From positions 124,363,001 through 124,427,000 of the forward strand of contig JASDFA010000003.1 in assembly GCA_035772735.1 (NCBI GenBank): DNA of 64,000 nt, in the 5' to 3' direction. Every line of letters begins with the position of its first letter. The stretch's first letter is position 1. The position numbers were made by a program, and so were the translations under genes. Source of the stretch: Datura wrightii (Eukaryota; Streptophyta; Magnoliopsida; Solanales; Solanaceae). This document shows positions 32,189-45,431 of the stretch, in pieces. The notes beneath the pieces were generated by a model. The model was not told the DNA's origin and did no database searches. It saw only the letters and a program-made list of their open reading frames with translations.

Positions 32189-34585
32189 TGTCACGACCCG
32201 AGTTCATACATGGGACGTGATATAGTACTCAAAGTCATAAGTGACCCCAAGAAAACCCTGATAGAGCATATTCTACTAAAAACTGATCTACTGAGAATAA
32301 TCATAAAAGAGTGGAAGATGATAAAAGCAATAATTGCTACTGAATAAATGACAAAATTTGAAAATAATATGAAAATCTAGCTAAATATGTAAATATTGTT
32401 TGAAAGCCTTCTAAAAATGGACTGATGAGTTGCTGGGACAAGCCCGAACTAACTCTAATATCTGCAACTAAATAAAACAAACAACTGAAAATGGAACTCC
32501 GACCCTCTGTAGATGAGGACTCACCGCTGAAACTACTGGAACTCGCCGAGTAACTAGTTGTAGTGCTGAGGCTGTGTACCTTAGTCTATATCATAAAATG
32601 ATATAGCATAGAAAGTATGCATCAGTACTTCAAATGTATGAGTATGCGAGAAGGAACTTAAACATACATATAATGAGTACTAGTAAGCTGTGCTAAAATA
32701 CTATAAAAATAGACTCAAATCTGAAGAAACTGAATTGAACTGAAAATCATAACTGAACTGGATTGAAATGGACTGTTCTGTATTATGGGAGAGTCTATAA
32801 CCGACATGTAACCACGTAAGCTACACGTGGAGTCCAATGTATACCTCCCATAAGAGAACGCCCACTATACCTTGCCAGGGTATAGTAGATGAACTGAGTA
32901 ATCACTTTCTGGAACTCATTCAGGCTAACAACCTACGGTGGCAACATAGTTCTGGGAACCTGAGTGCACTGAATCCTGACCCACTCAGTGCTAAGTACTA
33001 CTCCCACTAAAATCCTAACTGTGTCTAACTGTGCGGATAGCACGAAATTGATGTCCTAAGACTTGAGTTAGAACTACTTATATGAAAATGTTATGAAATT
33101 CTAAGGACCTGAAAGAAACTATGTTCTAAGACTCTTCAGAGCTGTTTTATCTGAAAGTGTCGTAATGGTGTAAAGAACGACTATCAAGCTGAGAAATTGA
33201 TACTACTGAGTTTCTCAAAAACAGATAATAGTCAAACTGATCAGTTGACATTTTTGGAGAATACTAAGTATATTGAGTACTGACTAAGACTTTGAGACTA
33301 AATACACCAAAATATTAACTTCTATTCAAGTATCTGTACTAATTTTTCCATAACAAAATAACATTTTATGTCTGAGTTCTAAATCATGAAAATTTTACTC
33401 AGAGTCAAGCTAAAGATCACTAAGAAAGCAAACTGAATAAATAAAACTAGGGTATGAATCTCTGTTAAGAATAATCACGTAAAGTTGGGGGAATTAACAA
33501 GATTAAGGAGTTCCTTATCTAACTGAAAACCCTAGCTTCAAATCTTCTGCAGGGCTAGAATTTAATAAGTTATTTTTCTAAATTAATTTGGGACACATGG
33601 AGCGAAGAATTCCCTTGTTAAATTCTCATATACTTGGAATAGAAAACCTCGGGGAAGAAATTCTTGGAATCTGGAGAAGAAACGGAACCCGAACTCTTGC
33701 CCTATGAAGTTGTCTGAGTTTTCTACGTACTATTTCTGTAAGTTTTGGGAGAGAATGAGAGGAAGAAGTCGATCAACTCCCTAAATTCTCTTCAAACCGT
33801 ACCCCAAACAACGTAGTTTAGGCATTAGAATAATGGGAGTTTATAAAAATGCCCTAGAAGATTGTTTGGAAAACTTCTCGTCGATATCCAATGGGTCACA
33901 CAATAGGCCGTTGGTTGTGACCACGACCCATTGGGACCATTCGTTGGTCCTAGGTTTGGAAATTTGGTTTCTGGACTTTGACCAATAGATGGACATGACA
34001 ACCCGTTAGGTGATACAACGGGTCGTTTAATCCTGTAATGTCCACTGAAAAGGTTTTGGACAGACTCTGGGCTTCTCACAATAGGTGAATAACATGACTC
34101 GTTAAAGCATGCAATGACTCATCTAACCTAATCGTTGCCACTGAAGGAACTTGCATGGTTTCTGGATCTCTCTCAACGAGCCGTACCAAGGATCCATTAA
34201 ACGATACAATGACGCTGTATCTACTCGTTGCTGCTACTATGCTCTTCTATGGTTTCTAATTCTCACCCAATGGTTCAATAGGATAGGTCTTAGTTTCCTC
34301 TAACAACTCATTACTGGGCTCATTGGTTCTAGTAAAGATTTGAAAAGCTTCTATATTACTACCAACTACCAAAAAAATGACTCGTTACAACAACCAACAC
34401 GTCATTGTATTGCTCGTTAGACCCGTGGATGGAATCCTTCAGGGCAACTAATAACCATCCTAGCGGGTCGTTGTTTCTAACAACAGCTTGTCTGATGAGC
34501 CATCCTAAGCTGAATGTTTCTGGTTTTCTATTTGTTTTTCACACTAAGTCTAGGATTTAGCTATAAGAACTTTTGGGGTGTTACA
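32189..34585 (-). repeat. G3 5' LTR
   Basis: Collinear with 24736-27162, starting TGTCACGACCCGAG and ending TGGGGTGTTACA. TSD AAATG follows immediately. Confidence 0.93.
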
Positions 34586-34719
34586 AAATGACACAGATGG
34601 CTAAATAGCATAGCTCTATAACAATAATGCGAGCAGAATGCAAAAACAACACTGATAAGCTACAATATTAATCCCGAATAGGTATCTCACCTCAAATGTA
34701 GTAATCTAAACTTGATATG

Positions 34720-36050
34720 CCATCACCTTGGGGTTTTAAACGAATGAGGGTATCTGGATCTCATGTCATCCTCAGCTTTCTAGGTCACTTCTTTCACATT
34801 CTTGTTTCTCCACAACACTTTAATGGAAACCACATCTTTGGTCCTTAATCTATGGACCTGTCAATCTAATATAGCAACTGGAGTTTCCTCGTAGGACAAC
34901 TCCGTTGTGATCTGAACATCCTCAACTGGGATAACCTGATAAGGGTCTCCTATGCACTTTCGTAGTTTCAATAGATGGAAAACTGGATGAAATGACTCTA
35001 TCCTTGAAGGCAACTCTAGCTCATAAGAAACTCGGCCTGTCTTCCTGAGGATTCGGTATGACCTAATAAATCTGGAGCTAAGCTTGCCCTTCTTGCTAAA
35101 TCTCATAACGCCCTTCATATTGAGACTTTCAGGAATACCCAGTTATCTATACAGAACTCCAAATCTCTATATCGTACATCAGAGTAAGATTTCTGATGAC
35201 TTTAAGATGTCAACAATCACTTTCTAATGAGCTTAACTTTCTCTTCAGACTAATGTATCAAGTCAGGTCTAATCAGCCCTGATTCGCCTACCTCAAACTA
35301 TCCAATAGGGGATCTGCATTTCCGCCCATACAAGGCCTGATAAAGCACCATCTTAATTCTAGAATGGTAATTGTTATTATATGCATACTCAATAAAAGGT
35401 AGGTGATCATCCCAAATTCCCCTTAAATATAGCATGCACTCCTATAACATATCGTCGGGTGTTTGAATAATGTACTCAGCCTGGCCATCTGTCTAGGGAT
35501 GAAAATCTGTACTCAGATTAACCTGTGTCCCCAAACCCTTCTGGAATGACTTATAGAAATCGGTTGTAAATTGTGCCCTTCTGTCAGAAATAATAGATAT
35601 TGGGACACCATGTAGTCTGACTATCTCTCTGATATAAACTCAGCATAATCTTCAGTTGTAAATATAGTCATGACTAGCAAGAAATGGGCTAATTTTGTTA
35701 TCCTATCCATAATGACCCAAATAGAGTCAAATTTATGCTTGATTCAGGGTAAACCTGTAACAAAATCTATGTTGATTGCTTCCCATTTCCACATAGGCAC
35801 GTCTATCTCCTAAGCTAATTCGTCAGGATTCTGATGTTCAACTTTTACCTGCTGGCAAATTGGGACATTTTCTATGAACTCAGCAATATCTTTCTTCATC
35901 CCACCCCACCAATAGATTTCTTTTATATCGTGGTACATCTTTGTTGAACCCGGATGAAGAGAATAACGGGAATAATGTACCTCTTTCATGATCTATTGGC
36001 GAAGCCCTACAACATTTGGAAGATAGAGTCGACCTCTGAATCTTAAAACT
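34720..36050 (-). pseudogene. G2 integrase and chromodomain-like region
   Basis: 34861-35118 reads FSKKGKLSSRFIRSYRIL, then FHPVFHLLKLRKCIGDP and LSYEETPVAILD. This is the integrase C-terminus leading into a chromodomain-like tail that continues to about 34720. The catalytic core lies at 35300-35850 with stops (the HLPLIEFAYNN-type motif is recoverable near 35390). The HHCC zinc region is near 35870-36030. It would insert cDNA and bias it toward particular chromatin, but is dead from multiple stops. Confidence 0.82.
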
Positions 36051-36329
36051 CCATCTCCTATTATCTCAAAGGCCAATAACTCTTCCTGCTGAACCTTTCC
36101 TCTGAGATGTACCAGGATAGAATTTTTGTATTATCACCTTTTCACCACCAAAACTAAAGCTGACACTGCGGTATTCTAAATCATGACCCCACTATCATTT
36201 GAGTTCATCAATAGAATCCCTAAATTAGCTAGCTAATGCAACTCCCGAGCCAATTCTCTCTTTTTGGGCCTCAAGTATGACAAGCTACACATAGATCTGC
36301 AACTAACGGCATCGGCTACAACGTTAGCC

Positions 36330-36800
36330 TTCCCTGGGTGATACAAGATGTATACGTCATAGTCTTTCAACAACTCTAGCCAGCAATGCTGTCCCAGGTT
36401 CAACTCTTTCTATTTAAATATACATTGGAGACTCTTGTGATCTATAAACATGTTGACATAAACACCATATAAATAATGTTTCCCAGATCTTCAATGTATG
36501 CACAACTCCGACCAATTCTAAACCATGGGTCAGGTAATTGTTCTCATGCTTTCTCAATTGCCTCAAAGCATAAGCAATCACCTTGCCGTGCTGTATCAGA
36601 ACACACCCTAACTCAATGCCTAAAGAGTCACAATATACAACATAGCCCTCAGAGCCTTATGGTAAGGCTAATACTGGTGCAGATGTTAGTTTGTCTTTTA
36701 ATCCTTGAAAGCTCTGCTTACAAGCCTCGGTCCACTAGAACTTAGCGCCTTATGAGTGAGCCTCGTCAATGGGCCGATAGGGTAGAGAATCCTTCCACTA
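36330..36800 (-). pseudogene. G2 RNase H region
   Basis: Minus-strand traces of the Ty3 RNase H: the GCVLIQHGKVIAYAL-like block near 36540-36610 and the DHKSLQ-like segment near 36410-36450. Both are in shifting frames with stops. Position between RT and integrase is as expected for Ty3. Confidence 0.72.
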
Positions 36801-36888
36801 ATGTTCTGTAATACCTAGCTAATCCCACAAAGCTATGAACTTTAGTTGGAGTTGTGGGTCTAGGCCAAGCCTTCTCGGCCTCTATTTT

Positions 36889-37480
36889 CTATGAGTCAAC
36901 TTGGATGCCTGCGTCTGACACAATGTGGCCAAAGAAAGCCATAGAATTCAACCAGAGTTCACATTTAGAGAACTTGGCATATAACTCGTGATCTCTAAGT
37001 ACCTGGAGTACTGCTCGTAGATGATCTCTATGCTCAGCCTCTGAATGTGAATATATAAGGATATCATCAATAAATACTATCACGAACATATCTAAGAATG
37101 GACTAAGTGTATTTTTCATTTGGTCCATAAACACTGTTGGGGAATTCGTCAATTTGAAAAACATCACTAAGAACTCAAAGTGGCCATATCTAGTTCTAAA
37201 AGCTGTCTTCAAAATATCTTTCTCTTGAACCTGTACCTGATGGTACCCTGATCTCAAATCAAACTTTGACAAATATTTGGCACCTTGCAGCTGATCAAAT
37301 AAGTCATCTATCCTCAAAATGGGATATTTGTTCTTAATAGTGACTCTATTCAACTAACGGTAATCTGCGCACATTTGTAGGGCACTGTCTTTCTTTCTCA
37401 TAAACAAGACTGATGCACTCCAAGGCGAATCACTAGGCCTGATAAAGCCTTTATCAAGGAAGTGTTTCAGTTGATCCTTC
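36889..37480 (-). pseudogene. G2 reverse transcriptase
   Basis: The best-preserved domain of G2, open from 37353 to 36889 (154 codons). Motifs: RIDDLFDQLQGAKYLSKFDL, RSGYHQVQV, TAFRTRYGHFEFLV and the catalytic FVIVFIDDILIYS with both aspartates present. The N-terminal RT part (37353-37480; SPWSASVLFMRKKD-like) is separated by a stop. RT copies the RNA genome into cDNA. Confidence 0.9.
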
Positions 37481-37812
37481 AACTCCTTTGCTTGGCAGGA
37501 GCCATTATCTAAGGAGAAGTAGATATGGGCTGTGTATCTAGTAGCATATCAATGGAAAACTCAATTTCCCTTTCTGGAGGAATAACAGCGAGCTCATTTG
37601 GAAACACATCTGGGAATTCACTAACCACCAGAATAGACTGAAGAGTCAGGGATTCTTCCTGCACATCTCGAAATCTAACAATATGATAGATACAACCCTT
37701 TGCAATTAGCTTCCTTGCCCGGAGATAGGATTTAAACCTACCCTTAGGTGGCTGCAGTGCCCTTCCATTCCCGAACTACTTCTCCAGGGAAATGGAATCT
37801 AACAATCTTTGT

Positions 37813-38205
37813 CTAGCACTCAACATTGGCATAACATGGTGCTAGCCAATCCATTCCTATAATTACATCAACATCAATCATCTCTAACTCTATCAAGTCC
37901 ATAGAGGTTTGGCGGTCAACGATTTCCATTGTACAACCTCGATAAACTCTCTTAGCAATAATGGATTCACCAATAGGTGTACACACATAAATGGCTGTTG
38001 AGGCACTTCTGGTACTATAAAAAATTTCCCTACTACCAGTGGAGTAACATAGGACAGAGTGAGAGACTAGATCTATGAAAGCATATACCAAATGGAAACA
38101 AATATTTAGTGTACCTGTCACAACATCTGGCGATGACTCATAGTCTTGTCGCCTTGCCAGTGCATAAGTAGGATTTTGACCACTACCAGAACTGGATGCT
38201 CTCAT
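37813..38205 (-). pseudogene. G2 protease region
   Basis: An open segment with MEIVDRQTSMDLIELEMIDV and VIIGMDWLAPCYANVEC, the C-terminal half of the Ty3 retropepsin-like domain (the IIGMDWL motif). The N-terminal active-site part is in another frame or altered: the region reading AFIDLVSHSV replaces the expected acidic active-site loop. Compare VIDPGSTLSYIT-like sequence in G4. Confidence 0.82.
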
Positions 38206-38299
38206 TCTTCCTCTACCTCTTCCTGCTGAAGTCTGGGCCCTACACCTTATAGAAGGTGCTAGCGAATGTGACCCTGCTGATAATCAAGTCTGCTGACCC

Positions 38300-39525
38300 C
38301 TATCACTCTGATCTCTAGTCAGGTAGTCCCTCATCATGTGACCCTCCTATCCATAAGAATAGAAAGTTGTGGAACCATATATGTATCTCCCAAAACGCCT
38401 CCTACCACATGTAGCATCATGTGGTGGGGCTGGCCACATTTGGTTAGAGCCTCTCTGCTGCTGTGAGCCTGATGCTCATCAACTCTCGCCTGGATCAGAC
38501 TGTCCATGATGATCTGACCTGCTACCTTGCTACTGCTGGGGTGAAGGCCTAGGTAGCTTTCCTAGGAATCGAGGTCTGGGTACACCCTGGGGCTCTGTAT
38601 ATAAATCAGTTGGTTTGGCCTATTTATGCTGCCCCTTGTCTCCTCTCTCGGCCATACACTATCACTGTCTGACCTTTTTTATATTTTGGAAAAGTCCTGA
38701 ATCCATGATATATCCATGTCCTCTTGCAACACAGCTGTAGTACAAGATTCAACATACTCTGGATCAAGCCCTGCTATGAAACAGTGTACCTTGACTGGTA
38801 TTGTAGCAACAAAAGTTGGTGCATATCTAGCCAAGGAGTCAAATCTCAATGCATACTCTTGGAAACTCATCCTGCCCTGTTCCAGATGTAAGAACTATTC
38901 TACTCTGGCCTATTGGATCTCTCGAGGCAAGTAATGATCTATGAAGGCCTCAAAGAAATTGGGCCAGGTAAGTGAGGTGCATCCTGCCTCTGGAGCTCTC
39001 CCAACTCTCGTACCACAAAACTGCTATATCTTGTAGCCGGAATACAGCTACCTCAACTGACTCTGTGGATTATGCATGCATAACCCTGAATATTCTCTAC
39101 AACTGATCTAAAAAGTGCTGAGGGTACTCTCTACAGTCTGTCCCCATAAATTATAGAGGACTCAATGAAAGAAACTCACAAACCCTTGAACTTTTGGGTC
39201 CCCCAATGGGCCCGACAACAACTAGGTGCCATTGGTTGACGCTGAGTAGCCATCATCTGAGCCAACATATATACTGCACTTCTGAAATCCTAGTTTGAGG
39301 GTGTAGGAAGTACTGAAGTGGTGCTGGCATATCTGCAGCCCTGGGAGGTTCCTGGTGTATTGGGGAATGCTGGAGAAATCGAGACGATGTCTCCCTTTCG
39401 GTCCCAGGTTGGGCCATCTCCGATTGTGGCACCCTACTAGTACCCTCTCCTCCCGCTATATCTAGCTCTCGACTGGCTGCTGTCTGTCTTGCATCAAGCA
39501 TCTCTGTAGATAGACATAACAATAT
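38300..39525 (-). pseudogene. G2 gag
   Basis: The N-terminus at 39253-39522 resembles that of G4 (ELDIAGGEGTSRVPQSE against the G4 SLDVAAGEGTSRMPHPR). The capsid block at 38679-38870 has MSFQEYALRFDSLARYAPTF. In the reading before it, two in-frame stops fall in LPREIQ*ARVE*FL (38890-38935). The zinc knuckle at about 38320-38400 has lost its cysteines (CxxC reads YSY, the last C is Y) and contains a stop. Non-functional. Confidence 0.85.
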
Positions 39526-39697
39526 GAACTTCAGGACTCAACCCTATACAACTCAGTTCTATAGCACGATTTGAGAAGAAAAAGGGTAACCATACTATCA
39601 TGCATTGTAGCTTCCTGCTTATAAAGTATAGTACACAACATATTTATAAACAAGAGTCTACTAGACATGGATAACAGACTCCCTAGGATAGGACATT

Positions 39698-39709
39698 GCT
39701 CTGATACCA
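39698..39709 (-). other. G2 primer binding site
   Basis: Minus strand TGGTATCAGAGC, four bases inside the 5' LTR edge at 39714; initiator tRNA-Met type. Confidence 0.88.
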
Positions 39710-42039
39710 AGTTTGTCATACCCTACTCTGGGAGGTGTAACTGGCACCTGATGCCACACTAGACCTTGGGCAGACTAGCTGAACATATACACCTCTGGTG
39801 CACACTATCAATGCATAATCAAGAAAACAATAAAGTATATCATGGCTTAAAGAAGCCCTTGATTGACAAGGCCACAATATTAACATCTGCGCAGATAAAA
39901 CTAAAAATAAACATATATACAAGGGCCATTAAGGACGCCAAACTTCTCAGAAAAAATAATCGACCTAACATGGACAACAACGTACTTCTATATAATCCCA
40001 TTATCTGCAAGCCTCTAATGAGTAAATACTTGGCTGAGACAGGGCCCTCAACCTGCCCATAAGAACTATACAGCAAAAGGTAGGAAAACCTAAAGTATGG
40101 AAACTCTGAAAGAAAGGAGCTAACCAATATGCTGAACCTCAACTGCTATTGAGGAGGTCTCTGAACTGTCTGTCAAAACCTACAGGAAAGAGTGTAGCAC
40201 CTTGAGGCTCGGGCGTCAGCACAATAATGCACCTAGTATGTAAGGCAATAACAATAAGCTGGAACTGAACTGATAGAAAGAACGAAATGTATACAACTAT
40301 AAGAATAAGAGAATAACCTGAAAGATCTTATTAAATTATACAGGAAACTAAACAAGAAATAGTCAAACAACAACCTAACCTGAGCCCCGCAAGCTTAGCA
40401 GGTACAAACAACAAACAATAACCTACCTGAGCCCTCATAAGCCCTGGAAGGTACACCTCAATCTACATATCCTTACTCGTAACATTGTATCCTCGTAGGC
40501 AACCTGTAACTATATCTTGAGCACACTTGGATCCTGTATCTCTATCTGTATCTTGAGCCTTCTAGGCTCCTATAGCTGTATTTGATCCTTTTGGTCTCTT
40601 GTAACTGCACCCCGAGCACGCAGAGCTCCACTGAGGATCAGTAATTCCAACTTAGGTATAAAGGTAGTCTATAAGTGAATAGACATCAATATGGCTCTGT
40701 AGGCCTCAATATAGTCATTCTAGATATTTTATAGCTCTTATAAGCAAGGTATAGCCCCGTAGGCAGGGTACGCTTGATTATAGACCTTCTAGGCAACCTG
40801 TACATAGGAATCTGCATGAACAGCCTAAGGGTGTTGTCCTAAATACTTAACAACTGACAATATAGACGATTAAGGGATCATATAATCTAATAATCTATCA
40901 ACAAGTAAGGTGGCCTTTTATGCCACTGGTACGACAACCTGTACATTGTATGCAGCTATAACCAATAAGTACTACACCTTGATAGTTACCACCAAAGTTC
41001 AATAGGTAGTCATGGTGTCACTACCCAAAGGTCGAACTACAACACTAAAATTCTAGCTCTATAGGTGTCAGGATATGCCAAAGTCGAGGTTTATCGTATA
41101 TAGGCATCATAAACATATAATCTTATCGCCAAACTACTCGTTATGCAGCTAATGAACAAGGAGTATTAAACAGATAACCACAAGCTCTTATGGCATTGGT
41201 AAGACAGCAAGACATCAATAACTAATCTAAGCGACAACAATTCATATAAACGACTCTTATGTCGCTTCTAATCGAAAGGCAAATAGCTAGACGTGGAAAA
41301 TCTCGGCAAAGGATACTTATACCAAACTATTAGTTCAACTTCCAATAGCTAACCAAAAATAAGCAACATAGTCATGAACACTACTACGATCAACAACAAG
41401 TTGTATTAATGATATGACGAAGAAAACTTGCCGAAGAGAGTTTAGCCTTAACATACCTTATTTCAGGACTTCTATCTTATGTCGTGCTGCCGATGTTTAT
41501 TAATGAAAATTGTTATCTTTACTGTTGCAACTAAAGAATTTTTCACTTGAATCCACTAATGAATTGCTTCAATTTGTTTGATGCTGGAGAAGAATCAAGC
41601 ACCCCTGTTTGGCACTCGAAAAACACATCATAGTCAATTCTTATTTGAGAAATCTCTTTATTTTAAGGTTGCTGGTGAAAAAGGTTTAATGCAACATTTA
41701 TACACCCCCCAACCATCTTATAAAATAATCCATATCAAGAGCGGTGTACATGGTGGTTTTAATTTCTTATTGTCTTATCCATTACACACGTATATGTAAT
41801 AATGCTTTTGTGATGTGACTATCTTGTGAACCACAACCTTCAGCCTTCTATCACCATATGGACCACTTTACCACATATATAATAATATAGAATGTGGGCA
41901 AATATTCTTATAAGCATTAAGTGTATAAATGTAAAAAATACTAAACAAAGGTTATATAGGACTTGCTTCTTCCATGGTAAGCATCACTTACCCCACTTGC
42001 TATAACTACCGCCTTTAATTAAACTAGGCCCGCAATATT

Positions 42040-44862
42040 TGTAACACCCCGAAAGTTTTTAAGATTAGAACCCGGAATTTAAATGAGGAATAAACAGGGA
42101 AGTGGAAAATTTGCCTCAAAATGAGTCGTGGAACTACTCGTTAGGTGACCCAACATGTCATGGTCAGACTCGTGGCAAGCATTCTAGAGATGTAGGTGTG
42201 GCTCAGTGGCAACGGACGGCCTGACAAGTCATTTAGAAGGTAACGACTCGTTATTTCGGCCGTCGAGTGAATGCTGGATATCTAAGGGGTTCTGGGCAGT
42301 GGAGATAACAGAAGGAAAGGAAGAGTCGTCATATCAAGTAATGACTCATCGAGTCAGTCGTAGGGAGGAAAGGGCAGAATGTTGGACTTCAGTGTCAACG
42401 AAAGGAGTAACGAGTCGTTTAGTCGAATAAAGACTCCTGAAGTCAGTCGTCGTCAGATTCGAGGAAATTTTGAGAAATGTTCTAGTGCACTCCACGACTT
42501 GGCACCACGAGTCATTTCCAAGACCACGACTCGTGGAGTGCCTCGTGGGGTCTGTCAGGGGGATTTTCCTGCAAATTTCCAAGGGTATTTTTGTAAAATT
42601 TTATATTTTTAACTCCTAAACTACGTCATTTTGAGTATTATATGGGATGTTTTTAAGGGTTTCTTCTAGCCTAATCTCTCATTCTCTCAAGATACACTCC
42701 CAAACTCTTCTTCCTCCCCTCTCTCAAGACTAAGGATTCAACAAGGGTTTCTTCAAAGGCTTCAAGGTTCAAGTTCTAGTGGGGTTTTCTTCGAAGCAGG
42801 TATGTGGGCTTTCAACAAGGACATCCTTTCATCCTTTTGTCCCAAATTTTATTTTTCTAAAAAAATAATCTAAATCCATGATTCTAGAAAAGTATGTTCT
42901 AGGATTCCAATTTATGCATAAACTCTCATATGTTTTTCCTAAATTCTAAAGACTCTCACGATTAATAGTAGTGCATGTTCATGAGGTTACGTATATCTTT
43001 CCTAAAATATGTGAATAACATGAATGTGGGATTTCCACCATGAATTATTCTAGGATTTCAAATGGGATTTCCTAAATTAATTACGTACTCTTATCATGAA
43101 GTTATATCCTTGTTTAAAGTATATGTAAATCGCATGGGTTCCGCAAATCTAAAACATATGTCACATTGTGTGTGTTGGAACACGATTGGAACATATGGGC
43201 TTTGACCAATGTGAAGCTTGTGCATATTTTCACTATGATTACGATGTAAATGTATTGGGTATGAGTTGAACATATGGTAATGGCATGATTATCAAATTTT
43301 CATCATGATTTAAAGTAAATTTTGAAATAGGGTTTCATGAAATATTCATGTTCTTTCACCATGAGCTTGTTGTACATGTTCAAGGTATGAGTGGATTACA
43401 TGGGTTATTCGTAAATCTAGAATATATGATTTAATGTCCATATGTTAGTACGATCTGAACCTATGGGTCTTACATGAATCTAAGATGTATGTCATGTGCT
43501 ACAAACTCAGGATTTGAATGTTGTAAATGTGTGTAAAGTATGATCTGATCCTATAGATGTTTCATGTATGTAAAATGTGTGGATTAAATGGTGATTCGGG
43601 ACCATAATGATATGAATTGTGATAATAAAGCATGAGATTGATCCTTCAGACATTGGGCTTGTTGTCAATAGAAAGTAGCTGTAATCAACTCTAAATAAAT
43701 TCAGTATGATGTAATTAGTTGAATGCTCACGTCTCTGATTAGCTGTAGTAATTTAGACTAGACGAATGATGTCAAATTATCATATTCCATGTTCTACCTT
43801 AGTCAGCCGGTTAGGCATTCTCTCCAGCAGAGAATGTTTTCCTAGTCAGTCTGGGATTCTCCACAGCAGAGAATGTTTCCCTTAGTTAGTCCGGAATTCT
43901 CTACAGACAGAAAATGTTTCCCTAGTCAGTCCGAGATTCTCCACAACAGAGAATATTTCCCCTAGTCAGTCAGGGATTCTCTACAACAAAAAATGTTTCC
44001 TTAATCAGTCTGCGATTCTCTACAGCAGAGAATGTTTCCATAGTCAGTTTGAGATTCTCCATAGTAGAGAATGTTTCCCTTAGTTAGTTAGTGAATGTCT
44101 ATATCAGAGAATGCTCTCCCTTAGACAGTCAGGGACTCTCCACGGCCGAGAACATTTTCCTTTGAAAGTCAGGAACTCTCTATGATATCAATCACCGCTT
44201 CGGTCCTCAGTATGTTTTTAGTATATAACCTTTGCACATCAGTTGATCATATTTCAATAAATGTTTCTTATAAAATCATTATGTTAATATGTATATATGT
44301 ATTTCAGACAAGGTTGTTGTATCTCCTTTCAGTCATATTGCTATTAATGTATTCAGTTTACTTTCTTCTTGTATACTTGTATGTTTTAGTTTATTTATGC
44401 TTCCCTCATACTCAATGCATTCCAAGTACTGACCGCACACCTTTATGTGCTATATCATTTCATGATATAGATTCAGGTTTCTAGACTCAGCCACTGGTTA
44501 GTTACGCTTCATTCCCTTCTCAGCTGCTTGTGGTGAGTCCTCATCTCTTGGGGACGTAATTTATATTTCCATTATGTTTCAGTTTTCAGATTTTAGGTGT
44601 TAGCTGGGGGCTTGTTCTAGCAACTCATCAGTTTAGTAAACGCTTTTAGACTTGTCTAGATAGATTCAGCTTGGTATCAAAGTGTTGTTACATTTGTTCT
44701 TATGGCTTTACTTAGACTCTTTCAGTTAGCTTCCGCTCAGTATGTTCTATTAGTTGTTTCTATTATTAAGTGATATGCTATGATTATGCCATGGGTCGAC
44801 TTGGAGTCTCTCGGGGTTCCTTGTCCCGTGTCTTGATTCGGGCCTATGTTCAGGTCATGACA
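42040..44862 (+). mobile_element. Solo LTR S1 inside the G2 5' LTR
   Basis: Begins TGTAACACCCCGAAAG and ends TTCAGGTCATGACA, with TSD ATATT at 42035-42039 and 44863-44867. The flanks join to the uninterrupted sequence seen at 24345. Length 2,823 bp. Features shared with the G3 LTR are a ctacgtcattttga block after the palindromic motif cluster and ctatatcatttcatgatatag near the 3' side. No internal sequence is present, so it is the product of LTR-LTR recombination. Confidence 0.95.
43800..44180 (+). repeat. ~39-bp tandem array, about ten units, hairpin-forming
   Basis: Units gtcagtctgggattctcc-acagcagagaatgtttccctta recur every 38-40 bp (43802, 43855, 43894, 43924, 43964, 44003, 44043, 44081, 44122 and 44165, approximate). 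Each contains attctc and gagaat in inverted order, a potential small stem-loop. The copies are strongly diverged, and the first unit is longer. Confidence 0.85.
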
Positions 44863-45090
44863 ATATTTTACGTTTGAATTCATGTATATCTAATTTGTTG
44901 CTATAGATACGACCAAGTAATTAGGATGTTACAGAATGCATCTCGGTCGCATACCGATCTAGAAGTTGTTCGACTTCAAATCTTTATATACAATTATTGA
45001 GCGATTTGAATATCTCATAACACATCCTTATTGTGGTACTAGGTACCCTTGGACATATCTTAAGGTACGAGTTTATCGCTAAAATTATAT

Positions 45091-45377
45091 TATGAAACTA
45101 GTGATAGTTAGTAGGTGGTTAGTTACTTAGCTGGCAGTGAGCTAGCAATGAGCTGTCAGTTAGTTAGGGAGTTAGTTAGAGCTGTTAGTGGTGCAATAGG
45201 AAGCTGACTTAATAGACTAGTATAAATCCCTACCTCTTTGATCTAAAAAGTTAAGATTGTATAGATTTTGAGATTGTGATACAAGTTTCTTATTCTACTT
45301 TTCTACATTTCCTTGTATTGAGCAACAATGGCTATAGCTTGATCTGTTCTTGAAGCTACAGATAGCAAAAGTTAACA
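45091..45377 (+). repeat. C2 5' LTR
   Basis: Ends AAAAGTTAACA. A TATAAAT box at 45221-45227 is the likely core promoter. Lacks a 12-bp block (gcagagttagtt) present in the 3' LTR, within a run of gttagtt repeats. Confidence 0.92.
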
Positions 45378-45389
45378 AGGTATCAGAGC
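45378..45389 (+). other. C2 primer binding site
   Basis: AGGTATCAGAGC directly follows the LTR; one change (first base) from the initiator tRNA-Met site. Confidence 0.82.
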
Positions 45390-45431
45390 ATTCATCTCTG
45401 GAAAGATCCGCAATAGAGAAATCAAACAGAG

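Larger units (their letters stand above)
24736..34585 (-). mobile_element. Full-length Ty3 element G3 nested in G2
   Basis: 9,850 bp with LTRs of 2,427 and 2,397 bp, PPT, PBS and TSD AAATG (24731-24735 and 34586-34590). G2 internal sequence resumes on the far side. Minus-strand coding order is gag, protease, RT, RNase H, integrase, chromodomain-like end. LTR identity is about 90% by eye in the first 300 bases. All coding regions carry stops. LTRs relate to S1 and S2. Confidence 0.95.

Noticed and set aside
32422..32429. CTGATGAG as a hammerhead ribozyme core (retrozyme)
   Set aside because: No partner GAAAC core or supporting stems nearby. The other LTR copy has ctaatgag, so the motif is not conserved.
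36889..37353. RT domains as endogenous pararetrovirus
   Set aside because: Each RT is accompanied by integrase, LTRs, PBS and PPT in Ty3 or copia order. No movement-protein or coat-protein region typical of caulimovirids is present.
43800..44180. CRISPR-like repeat array
   Set aside because: The units are contiguous and diverged, with no unique spacers, inside a plant LTR with a clear TSD. It is a minisatellite.
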